This document shows positions 12,101 through 23,651 of a stretch of 64,000 nt of DNA, piece by piece (positions within the stretch are counted from its first letter, which is position 1; each line of letters opens with the position of its first letter). The translations under genes and the position numbers were made by a program. The notes below the pieces were generated by a model. The model was not told the DNA's origin. It worked only from the letters and a program-made list of their open reading frames with translations, and searched no databases. The stretch lies in the NCBI GenBank assembly GCA_963680875.1, contig OY804588.1:64866397-64930396 (forward strand). The letters are read 5' to 3'. The stretch comes from Bathymodiolus brooksi (lineage: Eukaryota > Mollusca > Bivalvia > Mytilida > Modiolidae).

Positions 12101-13727
12101 GGTCATTGTATTGCCTGTCATGTGATTTACCGTTTTGATTACCCCTTTGATATCTTCAAACTTTTCTTGTTGGTCAATGTATTGCCTGTCATGTGAGTTA
12201 CCGTTCTGATTAACGCTTTGATATCTTCAAGCTTTTCTTGTTGATCATTGTATTGCTTGTCATGTGATTTACCGTTCTGATTACCCCTTTGATATCTTCA
12301 AACCTTTCATGTAGGTTATTGTATTGCCTGTCATGTGATTTACAGTTCTGATTACCCCTTACCCCTTTGATATCTTCAAACTTTCCTTGTTGGTCATTGC
12401 ATTGCCTGTCATGTGATTTACCGTTCTGATTACCCCTTTGATATCTTCAAACTTTTCTTTTTGGTCATTGTATTGCCTGTCAAGTGATTTACCGTTCTGA
12501 TTACCCCTTTGATATCTTCAAACTTTTCTTGTTTGTCATTGTATTGCCTGTCATGTGATATACCGTTCTGATTACCCCTTTGATATCTTCAAACTTTTCT
12601 TGTTGGTCATTGTATTTCTTGTCAATTGATTTACCGTTCTGATTACCCCTTTGATATCTTCAAACTTTTCTTGTTTGTCATTGTATTGCCTGTCATGTGA
12701 TATACCGTTCTGATTACCCCTTTGATATCTTCAAACTTTTCTTGTTGGTCATTGTATTTCTTGTCAATTGATTTACCGTTCTGATTACCCCTTTGATATC
12801 TTCAAGCTTTTCTTGTTGGTCATTGTATTGCCTGTCATGTGATTTACCGTTGTGATTACCACTTTGATATCTTCAAATTTTTCTTGTTGCTCATTGTACT
12901 GCCTGTCATGTGATTTACCGTTCTGATTACCCCTTTTATATCTTCAAACTTTTCTTGTTGGTCATTGTAATGCCTGTCATGTGAGTTACCGTTCTGATTA
13001 CCCCTTTGATATCTTCAAATTTTTCTTGTTGGTCATTGTATTTCCTGTCAATGTGATTTACCGTTCTGATTACCCCTTTGATATCTTCAAACTTTTCTTG
13101 TTGGTCATTGTATTTCCTGTCATGTGATATACCGTTCTGATTACGCCTTTGATATCTTCAAACTTTTCTTGTTGGTCATTGTATTTCTTGTCATGTGATT
13201 TACCGTTCTGATTACCCCTTTGATATCTTCAAACTTTTTTTGTTGGTCATTGTATTGCCTGTCATGTGATTTACCGTTCTGATTACCACTTTAATATCTT
13301 CAAATTTTTCTTGTTGCTCATTGTACTGCCTGTCATGTGATTTACCGTTCTGATTACCCCTTTGATATCTTCAAACTTTTCTTGTTGGTCATTGTATTGC
13401 CTGTCATGTGATATACCGTTCTGATTACCCCTTTGATATCTTCAAACTTTTCTTGTTGGTCATTGTATTTCTTGTCAATTGATTTACCGTTCTGATTACC
13501 TTTTGATATCTTCAAATTTTTCTTGTTGGTCATTGTATTGCCTGTCATGTGATTTACCGTTCTGATTACCCCTTTGATATCTTCAAATTTTTCTTGTTGG
13601 TCATTGTATTTCCTGTCATGTGATATACCGTTCTGATTACCCCTTTGATATCTTCAAACTTTTCTTGTTGGTTGTTGTTTTTTTTGTCATGTGATTTACC
13701 GTTCTGATTACCCCTTTGATATCTTCA
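9106..13727 (+). repeat. Domain A HOR unit A3 (4622 bp, 65 monomers)
   Basis: A3 follows A2 at 4551-bp spacing until about 12.42 kb and at 4622-bp spacing afterwards (CAATGTG 8427 and 13049; T8 monomer 9056 and 13678). The 71-bp change has two parts. A3 lacks one monomer (ATATACC type) present in A2 near 7880-7950, and it has a 142-bp dimer duplicated at about 12.53-12.81 kb. The net length is 65 x 71 plus 7. Confidence 0.88.
12531..12814 (+). repeat. 142-bp dimer tandemly duplicated within A3
   Basis: A two-monomer segment, GTTTGTCATTG with ATATACC followed by TTCTTGTCAATTGATTT, occurs at 12531 and again at 12673. A2 has only one copy, near 8051. This is a recent gain of two monomers in register, private to A3 in this window. 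Confidence 0.88.
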
Positions 13728-15217
13728 AACTTTTCTTGTTGGTCGTTGTATTTCTTGTCATGTGATTTACCGTTCTGATTACCCCTTTGATATCTTCAAG
13801 CTTTTCTTGTTGGTCATTGTATTGCCTGTCATGTGATTTACCGTTCTGATTACCACTTTGATATCTTCAAACTTTTCTTGTTGATCATTGTATTGCCTGT
13901 CATGTGATTTACCGTTCTGATTACCCCTTTGATATCTTCAAACTTTTCTTATTGGTCATTGTATTTCCTGTCATGTGATTTACCGTTCTGATTACCACTT
14001 TGATATCTTCAAACTTTTCTTGTTGGTCATTGTATTGCCTGTCATGTGAGTTACCGTTCTGATTACCCCTTTGATATCTTCAAACTTTTCTTGTTGATCA
14101 TTGTATTTCCTGTCATGTGATATACCGTTCTGATTACCCCTTTGATATCTTCAAACTTTTCTTGTTGGTCATTGTATTTCCTGTCATGTGATTTACCGTT
14201 CTGATTACCCCTTTGATATCTTCAAACTTTTCTTGTTGGTCATTGTATTGCCTGTCATGTGATTTACCGTTCTGATTACCCCTTTGATATCTTCAAACCT
14301 TTCTTGTAGGTCATTGTATTGCCTGTCATGTGATATACCGTTCTGATTACCCCTTTGATATCTTCAAACTTTCCTTGTTGGTCATTGCATTGCCTGTCAT
14401 GTGAGTTACCGTTCTGATTACCCCTTTGATATCTTCAAACTTTTCTTGTTGGTCATTGTATTTCCTGTCTTGTGATATACCGTTCTGATTACCCCTTTGA
14501 TATCTTCAAACTTTTCTTGTTGGTCATTGTATTTCTTGTCATGTGATTTACCGTTCTGATTACTCCTTTGATATCTTCAAACTTTTCTTGTTGGTCATTG
14601 TATTTCCTGTTATGTGATTTACCGTTCTGATTACCCCTTTGATATCTTCAAACTTTTCTTGTTGGTCATTGTATTTCCTGTCATGTGATATACCGTTCTG
14701 ATTACGCCTTTCATATCTTTAAACTTTTCTTGTTGGTCATTGTATTTCTTGTCATGTGATTTACCGTTCTGATTACCCCTTTGATATCTTCAAACTTTTC
14801 TTGTTGGTCATTGTATTGCCTGTCATGTGATTTACCGTTCTGATTAACCCTTTGATATCTTCAAACTTTTCTTGCTGGACATTGTATTTCCTGTCATGTG
14901 ATTTACCGTTCTGATTACCACTTTGATATCTTCAAACTTTTCTTGTTGGTCATTGTATTGCCTGTCATGTGAGTTACCGTTCTGATTACCCTTTTGATAT
15001 CTTCAAACTTTTCTTGTTGGTCATTGTATTTCCTGTCATGTGATTTACCGTTCTGATTACCCTTTTGATATCTTCAAACTTTTCTTGTTGGTCATTGTAT
15101 TGCCTGTGATGTGATTTACAGTTCTGATTACCCCTTTGATATCTTCAAACCTTTCTTGTAGGTCATTGTATTGCCTGTCATGTGATTTACAGTTCTGATT
15201 ACCCCTTTGATATCTTC
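13728..15217 (+). repeat. Partial fourth A unit and transition to domain B
   Basis: The first part follows the start of A3 with one monomer missing: GATCATTG at 9545 pairs with 14096, 4551 bp apart, one monomer fewer than the 4622-bp unit length. Similarity in monomer order fades after about 14.33 kb. From there the order (CTTTCCTTG, GAGTTACC, CTGTCTTGTGATAT, TTCTTG with TTACTCC) resembles domain B. No unique DNA marks the change, so one HOR passes into the next inside continuous satellite. Confidence 0.7.
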
Positions 15218-15997
15218 AAACTTTCCTTGTTGGTCATTGCATTGCTTGTCATGTGATTTACCGTTCTGATTACCCCTTTGATATCTTCAAACTTTTCTTG
15301 TTGGTCATTGTATTGCCTGTCATGTGATTTACCGTTCTGATTACCACTTTGATATCTTCAAACTTTTCTTGTTGGTCATTGTATTGCCTGTCATGTGATT
15401 TACCGTTCTGATTACCACTTTGATATCTTCAAACTTTTCTTGTTGATCATTGTATTGCCTGTCATGTGATTTACCGTTCTGATTACCCCTTTGATATCTT
15501 CAAACTTTTCTTGTTGGTCATTGTATTTCCTGTCATGTGATTTACCGTTCTGATTACCACTTTGATATCTTCAAACTTTTCTTGTTGGTCATTGTATTGC
15601 CTGTCATGTGAGTTACCGTTCTGATTACCCCTTTGATATCTTCAAACTTTTCTTGTTGGTCATTGTATTTCCTGTCATGTGATATACCGTTCTGATTACC
15701 CCTTTGATATCTTCAAACTTTTCTTGTTGGTCATTGTATTTCCTGTCATGTGATTTACCGTTCTGATTACCCCTTTGATATCTTCAAACTTTTCTTGTTG
15801 GTCATTGTATTGCCTGTCATGTGATTTACCGTTCTGATTACCCCTTTGATATCTTCAAACCTTTCTTGTAGGTCATTGTATTGCTTGTCATGTGATTTAC
15901 AGTTCTGATTACCCTTTGGTATCTTCAAACTTTCCTTGTTGGTCATTGCATTGCCTGTCATGTGAGTTACCGTTCTGATTACCCCTTTGATATCTTC
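15218..15997 (+). repeat. Domain B short unit (780 bp, 11 monomers)
   Basis: The GCATTGCTTG monomer at 15239 recurs at 16019, and the whole order between repeats to about 16740. The unit is 11 x 71 minus 1; the missing base is in a TTACCC run at 15911 where other monomers have TTACCCC. The same deletion recurs at 16691, 17826, 18393, 19315 and 20095. In the first copy the deletion sits beside a GGTATC change, which the later copies lack. Confidence 0.9.
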
Positions 15998-17699
15998 AAA
16001 CTTTCCTTGTTGGTCATTGCATTGCTTGTCATGTGATTTACCGTTCTGATTACCCCTTTGATATCTTCAAACTTTTCTTGTTGGTCATTGTATTGCCTGT
16101 CATGTGATTTACCGTTCTGATTACCACTTTGATATCTTCAAACTTTTCTTGTTGGTCATTGTATTGCCTGTCATGTGATTTACCGTTCTGATTACCACTT
16201 TGATATCTTCAAACTTTTCTTGTTGATCATTGTATTGCCTGTCATGTGATTTACCGTTCTGATTACCCCTTTGATATCTTCAAACTTTTCTTGTTGGTCA
16301 TTGTATTTCCTGTCATGTGATTTACCGTTCTGATTACCACTTTGATATCTTCAAACTTTTCTTGTTGGTCATTGTATTGCCTGTCATGTGAGTTACCGTT
16401 CTGATTACCCCTTTGATATCTTCAAACTTTTCTTGTTGGTCATTGTATTTCCTGTCATGTGATATACCGTTCTGATTACCCCTTTGATATCTTCAAACTT
16501 TTCTTGTTGGTCATTGTATTTCCTGTCATGTGATTTACCGTTCTGATTACCCCTTTGATATCTTCAAACTTTTCTTGTTGGTCATTGTATTGCCTGTCAT
16601 GTGATTTACCGTTCTGATTACCCCTTTGATATCTTCAAACCTTTCTTGTAGGTCATTGTATTGCTTGTCATGTGATTTACAGTTCTGATTACCCTTTGAT
16701 ATCTTCAAACTTTCCTTGTTGGTCATTGCATTGCCTGTCATGTGAGTTACCGTTCTGATTACCCCTTTGATATCTTCAAACTTTTCTTGTTGGCCATTGT
16801 ATTTCCTGTCTTGTCATATACCGTTCTGATTACCCCTTTGATATCTTCAAACTTTTCTTGTTGGTCATTGTATTTCTTGTCATGTGATTTACCGTTCTGA
16901 TTACTCCTTTGATATCTTCAAACTTTTCTTGTTGGTCATTGTATATCCTGTCATGTGATTTACCGTTCTGATTACCCCTTTGATATCTTCAAACTTTTCT
17001 TGTTGGTCATTGTATTTCCTGTCATGTGATATACCGTTCTGATTACGCCTTTGATATCTTCAAACTTTTCTTGTTGGTCATTGTATTTCTTGTCATGTGA
17101 TTTACCGTTCTGATTACCCCTTTGATATCTTCAAGCTTTTCTTGTTGGTCATTGTATTGCCTGTCATGTGATTTATCGTTCTGATTACCACTTTGATATC
17201 TTCAAACTTTTCTTGTTGGTCATTGTATTTCCTGTCATGTGATTTACAGTTCTGATTACCACTTTGATATCTTCAAACTTTTCTTGTTGGTCATTGTATT
17301 TCCTGTCATGTGAGTTACCGTTCTGATTACCCCATTGATATCTTCAAACTTTTCTTGTTGGTCATTGTATTTCCTGTCATTTGATATACCGTTCTGATTA
17401 CCCCTTTGATATCTTCAAACTTTTCTTGTTGGTCATTGTATTTCCTGTCATGTGATTTACCGTTCCGATTACCCCTTTGATATCCTCAAACTTTTCTTGT
17501 TGGTCATTGTATTGCCTGTCATGTGATTTACCGTTCTGATTACCCCTTTGATATCTTTAAACCTTTCTTGTAGGTCATTGTATTGCCTGTCATGTGATTT
17601 ACAGTTCTGATTACCCCTTTGATATCTTCAAACTTTCCTTGTTGGTCATTGCATTGCCTGTCATGTGAGTTAACGTTCTGATTACCCCTTTGATATCTT
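15998..17699 (+). repeat. Domain B HOR unit B1 (1702-bp period)
   Basis: The TGGCCATTG monomer with CTTGTCATAT at 16793 recurs at 18495 and 20197, exactly 1702 bp apart. CGTTCCGATTACC at 17461 recurs at 19163 and 20865. The unit is 24 x 71 minus 2, that is, two 70-bp monomers in most copies. It combines the 780-bp block with a second block of about 922 bp. Its end carries three monomers more than the later units at the matching place. Confidence 0.88.
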
Positions 17700-19401
17700 C
17701 AAACTTTTCTTGTTGGTCATTGTATTGCCTGTCATGTGATTTACCGTTCTGATTACCCCTTTGATATCTTCAAACCTTTCTTGTAGGTCATTGTATTGCT
17801 TGTCATGTGATTTACAGTTCTGATTACCCTTTGATATCTTCAAACTTTCCTTCTTGGTCATTGCATTGCCTGTCATGTGAGTTACCGTTCTGATTACCCC
17901 TTTGATATCTTCAAACTTTCCTTGTTGGTCATTGCATTGCTTGTCATGTGATTTACCGTTCTGATTACCCCTTTGATATCTTCAAACTTTTCTTGTTGGT
18001 CATTGTATTGCCTGTCATGTGATTTACCGTTCTGATTACCACTTTGATATCTTCAAACTTTTCTTGTTGGTCATTGTATTGCCTGTCATGTGATTTACCG
18101 TTCTGATTACCACTTTGATATCTTCAAACTTTTCTTGTTGATCATTGTATTGCCTGTCATGTGATTTACCGTTCTGATTACCCCTTTGATATCTTCAAAC
18201 TTTTCTTGTTGGTTATTGTATTTCCTGTCATGTGATTTACCGTTCTGATTACCACTTTGATATCTTCAAACTTTTCTTGTTGGTCATTGTATTGCCTGTC
18301 ATGTGATTTACCGTTCTGATTACCCCTTTGATATCTTCAAACCTTTCTTGTAGGTCATTGTATTGCTTGTCATGTGATTTACAGTTCTGATTACCCTTTG
18401 ATATCTTCAAACTTTCCTTGTTGGTCATTGCATTGCCTGTCATGTGAGTTACCGTTCTGATTACCCCTTTGATATCTTCAAACTTTTCTTGTTGGCCATT
18501 GTATTTCCTGTCTTGTCATATACCGTTCTGATTACCCCTTTGATATCTTCAAACTTTTCTTGTTGGTCATTGTATTTCTTGTCATGTGATTTACCGTTCT
18601 GATTACTCCTTTGATATCTTCAAACTTTTCTTGTTGGTCATTGTATTTCCTGTCATGTGATTTACCGTTCTGATTACCCCTTTGATATCTTCAAACTTTT
18701 CTTGTTGGTCATTGTATTTCCTGTCATGTGATATACCGTTCTGATTACGCCTTTGATATCTTCAAACTTTTCTTGTTGGTCATTGTATTTCTTGTCATGT
18801 GATTTACCGTTCTGATTACCCCTTTGATATCTTCAAGCTTTTCTTGTTGGTCATTGTATTGCCTGTCATGTGATTTATCGTTCTGATTACCACTTTGATA
18901 TCTTCAAACTTTTCTTGTTGGTCATTGTATTTCCTGTCATGTGATTTACAGTTCTGATTACCACTTTGATATCTTCAAACTTTTCTTGTTGGTCATTGTA
19001 TTTCCTGTCATGTGAGTTACCGTTCTGATTACCCCATTGATATCTTCAAACTTTTCTTGTTGGTCATTGTATTTCCTGTCATTTGATATACCGTTCTGAT
19101 TACCCCTTTGATATCTTCAAACTTTTCTTGTTGGTCATTGTATTTCCTGTCATGTGATTTACCGTTCCGATTACCCCTTTGATATCCTCAAACTTTTCTT
19201 GTTGGTCATTGTATTGCCTGTCATGTGATTTACCGTTCTGATTACCCCTTTGATATCTTTAAACCTTTCTTGTAGGTCATTGTATTGCTTGTCATGTGAT
19301 TTACAGTTCTGATTACCCTTTGATATCTTCAAACTTTCCTTGTTGGTCATTGCATTGCCTGTCATGTGAGTTACCGTTCTGATTACCCCTTTGATATCTT
19401 C
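17700..19401 (+). repeat. Domain B HOR unit B2 (1702-bp period, rearranged start)
   Basis: The markers at 18495 and 19163 place this unit. Around 17.6-18.3 kb two changes cancel. A gain of 213 bp (the 1-bp-deletion monomer is at 17826, where 17613 is expected) is followed by a loss of 213 bp (567 bp between deletion monomers instead of 780). The overall 1702-bp period is therefore kept. CTTTCCTTCTTGG near 17850 is a private variant. Confidence 0.85.
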
Positions 19402-21103
19402 AAACTTTCCTTGTTGGTCATTGCATTGCTTGTCATGTGATTTACCGTTCTGATTACCCCTTTGATATCTTCAAACTTTTCTTGTTGGTCATTGTATTGC
19501 CTGTCATGTGATTTACCGTTCTGATTACCACTTTGATATCTTCAAACTTTTCTTGTTGGTCATTGTATTGCCTGTCATGTGATTTACCGTTCTGATTACC
19601 ACTTTGATATCTTCAAACTTTTCTTGTTGATCATTGTATTGCCTGTCATGTGATTTACCGTTCTGATTACCCCTTTGATATCTTCAAACTTTTCTTGTTG
19701 GTTATTGTATTTCCTGTCATGTGATTTACCGTTCTGATTACCACTTTGATATCTTCAAACTTTTCTTGTTGGTCATTGTATTGCCTGTCATGTGAGTTAC
19801 CGTTCTGATTACCCCTTTGATATCTTCAAACTTTTCTTGTTGGTCATTGTATTTCCTGTCATGTGATATACCCTTCTGATTACCCCTTTGATATCTTCAA
19901 ACTTTTCTTGTTGGTCATTGTATTTCCTGTCATGTGATTTACCGTTCTGATTACCCCTTTGATATCTTCAAACTTTTCTTGTTGGTCATTGTATTGCCTG
20001 TCATGTGATTTACCGTTCTGATTACCCCTTTGATATCTTCAAACCTTTCTTGTAGGTCATTGTATTGCTTGTCATGTGATTTACAGTTCTGATTACCCTT
20101 TGATATCTTCAAACTTTCCTTGTTGGTCATTGCATTGCCTGTCATGTGAGTTACCGTTCTGATTACCCCTTTGATATCTTCAAACTTTTCTTGTTGGCCA
20201 TTGTATTTCCTGTCTTGTCATATACCGTTCTGATTACCCCTTTGATATCTTCAAACTTTTCTTGTTGGTCATTGTATTTCTTGTCATGTGATTTACCGTT
20301 CTGATTACTCCTTTGATATCTTCAAACTTTTCTTGTTGGTCATTGTATTTCCTGTCATGTGATTTACCGTTCTGATTACCCCTTTGATATCTTCAAACTT
20401 TTCTTGTTGGTCATTGTATTTCCTGTCATGTGATATACCGTTCTGATTACGCCTTTGATATCTTCAAACTTTTCTTGTTGGTCATTGTATTTCTTGTCAT
20501 GTGATTTACCGTTCTGATTACCCCTTTGATATCTTCAAGCTTTTCTTGTTGGTCATTGTATTGCCTGTCATGTGATTTATCGTTCTGATTACCACTTTGA
20601 TATCTTCAAACTTTTCTTGTTGGTCATTGTATTTCCTGTCATGTGATTTACAGTTCTGATTACCACTTTGATATCTTCAAACTTTTCTTGTTGGTCATTG
20701 TATTTCCTGTCATGTGAGTTACCGTTCTGATTACCCCATTGATATCTTCAAACTTTTCTTGTTGGTCATTGTATTTCCTGTCATTTGATATACCGTTCTG
20801 ATTACCCCTTTGATATCTTCAAACTTTTCTTGTTGGTCATTGTATTTCCTGTCATGTGATTTACCGTTCCGATTACCCCTTTGATATCCTCAAACTTTTC
20901 TTGTTGGTCATTGTATTGCCTGTCATGTGATTTACCGTTCTGATTACCCCTTTGATATCTTTAAACCTTTCTTGTAGGTCATTGTATTGCCTGTCATGTG
21001 ATTTACAGTTCTGATTACCCCTTTGATATCTTCAAACTTTCCTTGTTGGTCATTGCATTGCCTGTCATGTGAGTTACCGTTCTGATTACCCCTTTGATAT
21101 CTT
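19402..21103 (+). repeat. Domain B HOR unit B3 (1702-bp period)
   Basis: This is the third copy, with markers at 20197 and 20865. It has the regular 780-bp part (deletion monomers at 19315 and 20095 are 780 bp apart). Private differences such as ATACCCTTCTG near 19870 show it is not an exact copy of its neighbours. The order changes to domain C after about 21.1 kb. Confidence 0.87.
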
Positions 21104-23588
21104 CAAACTTTTCTTGTTGGTCATTGTATTTCCTGTATTGTGATATACCGTTCTGATTACCCCTTTGATATCTTCAAACTTTTCTTTTTGGTCATTGTAT
21201 TGCCTGTCATGTGAGTTACCGTTCTGATTAACCCTTTGATATCTTCAAGCTTTTCTTGTTGGTCATTGTATTGCCTGTCATGTGATTTACCGTTCTGATT
21301 ACCCCTTTGATATCTTCAAACCTTTCTTGTAGGTTATTGTATAGCCTGTCATGTGATTTACAGTTCTGATTACCCATTTGATATCTTCAAACTTTCCTTG
21401 TTGGTCATTGCATTGCCTGTCATGTGATATACCGTTCTGATTACCCCTTTGATATCTTCAAACTTTTCTTGTTGGTCATTGTATTGCCTGTCAAGTGATT
21501 TACCGTTCTGATTACCCCTTTGATATCTTCAAACTTTTCTTGTTGGTCAATGTATTGCCTGTCATGTGATATACCGTTCTGATTACCCCTTTGATATGTT
21601 CAAACTTTTCTTGTTCGTCATTGTATTTCTTGTCAATTGATTTACTGTTCTGATTACCACTTTGATATCTTCAAACTTTTCTTGTTGGTCATTGTATTTC
21701 CTGTCATGTGATATACCGTTCTGATTACGCCTTTGATATCTTCAAACTTTTCTTGTTGGTCATTGTATTTCTTGTCATGTGATTTACCATTCTGATTACC
21801 CCTTTGATATCTTCAAGCTTTTCTTGTTGGTCATTGTATTGCCTGTCATGTGATTTACCGTTCTGATTACCACTTTGATATCTTCAAACTTTTTTTGTTG
21901 ATCATTGTATTGCCTGTCATGTGATTTACCGTTCTGATTACCCCTTTGATATCTTCAAACTTTTCTTGTTGGACATTGTATATCCTGTCATGTGATTTAC
22001 CGTTCTGATTACCCCTTTGATATCTTCAAACTTTTCTTGTTGGTCATAGTATTGCCTGTCATGTGAGTTACCGTTCTGATTACCCCTTTGATATCTTCAA
22101 ACTTTTCTTGTTGGTCATTGTATTTCCTGTCATGTGATTTACTGTTCTGATTACCCCTTTGATATCTTCAAACTTTTCTTGTTGGTCATTGTATTGCCTG
22201 TCATGTGATTTACCGTTCTGATTACCCCTTTGATATCTTCAAACCTTTCTTGTAGGCCATTGTATTGCCTGTCATGTGATTTACAGTTCTGATTACCCCT
22301 TTGATATCTTCAAACTTTCCTTGTTGGTCATTGCATTGCCTGTCATGTGAGTTACCGTTCTGATTACCCCTTTGATATCTTCAAACTTTTCTTGTTGGTC
22401 ATTGTATTTCTTGTCATATGATTTACCGTTCTGATTACCCCTTTGATATCTTCAAACTTTTCTTGTTGGTCATTGTATTTCCTGTCATGTAATTTACCGT
22501 TCTGATTACCCCTTTGATATCTTCAAACTTTTCTTGTTGGTCATTGTATTTCCTGTCATGTGATATACCGTTCTGATTACCCCTTTGATATCTTCAAACT
22601 TTTCTTGTTGGTCATTGTATTTCTTGTCATGTGATTTACCGTTCTGATTACCCCTTTGATATCTTCAAGCTTTTCTTGTTGGTCATTGTATTGCCTGTCA
22701 TGTGATTTACAGTTCTGATTACCACTTTGATATCTTCAAACTTTTCTTGTTGGTCATTGTATTGCCTGTCATGTGATTTACCGTTCTGATTACCCCTTTG
22801 ATATCTTCAAACTTTTCTTGTTGGTCATTGTATTTCCTGTCATGTGATTTACCGTTCTGATTACCACTTTGATATCTTCAAACTTTTCTTGTTGGTCATT
22901 GTATTTCCTGTCATGTGAGTTACTGTTCTGATTACCCCTTTGATATCTTCAAACTTTTCTTGTTGGTCATTGTATTTCCTGTCATGTGATATACCGTTCT
23001 GATTACCCCTTTGATATCTTCAAACTTTTCTTGTTGGTCATTGTATTTCCTGTCATGTGATTTACCGTTCTGATTACCCCTTTGCTATCTTCAAACTTTT
23101 CTTGTTGGTCATTGTATTGCCTGTCATGTGATTTACCGTTCTGATTACCCCTTTGATATCTTCAAACTTTCCTTGTTGGTCATTCCATTGCCTGTCATGT
23201 GATTTACCGTTCTGATTACCCCTTTGATATCTTCAAACCTTTCTTGTAGGTTATTGTATAGCCTGTCATGTGATATACCGTTCTGATTACCACTTTGATA
23301 TCTTCAAACTTTTCTTGTTGGTCATTGTATTTCCTGTCATGTGATTTACCGTTCTGATTACCCCTTTGCTATCTTCAAACTTTTCTTGTTGGTCATTGTA
23401 TTGCCTGTCATGTGATTTACCGTTCTGATTACCCCTTTGATATCTTCAAACTTTCCTTGTTGGTCATTCCATTGCCTGTCATGTGATTTACCGTTCTGAT
23501 TACCCCTTTGATATCTTCAAACTTTTCTTGTTGGTCATTGTATTGCCTGTCATGTGATATACCGTTCTGATTACCCCTTTGATATCTT
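21104..23588 (+). repeat. Domain C HOR unit C1 (2485 bp, 35 monomers)
   Basis: The TCCTGTATTG monomer at 21131 recurs at 23616, 2485 bp or exactly 35 monomers later. The unit contains TAGGTTATTGTATAGCC, GTCAAGTGAT, a TGATATGTTC monomer followed by GTTCGTC and GTCAATTGAT, and CATAGTATTG at 22045. Near its end a four-monomer block with GCTATC is duplicated (23084 and 23368, 284 bp). Confidence 0.86.
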
Positions 23589-23651
23589 CAAACTTTTCTT
23601 GTTGGTCATTGTATTTCCTGTATTGTGATATACCGTTCTGATTACTCCTTT
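23084..23651 (+). repeat. 284-bp tandem duplication within C1 (4 monomers)
   Basis: The GCTATC monomer, a following TTGCC monomer and a CTTTCCTTG monomer with CATTCCATTG occur at 23084 and again at 23368. C2 has one such set, near 25640. The second copy continues into the start of C2, so its right limit is approximate. Confidence 0.8.

Noticed and set aside
15767..20145. Six similar 64-residue minus-strand frames (15767, 16547, 17682, 18249, 19171, 19951)
   Set aside because: Each spans the same 1-bp deletion (TTACCC) in domain B, which shifts frame past the usual stop. Their similarity reflects satellite amplification, not a gene family.
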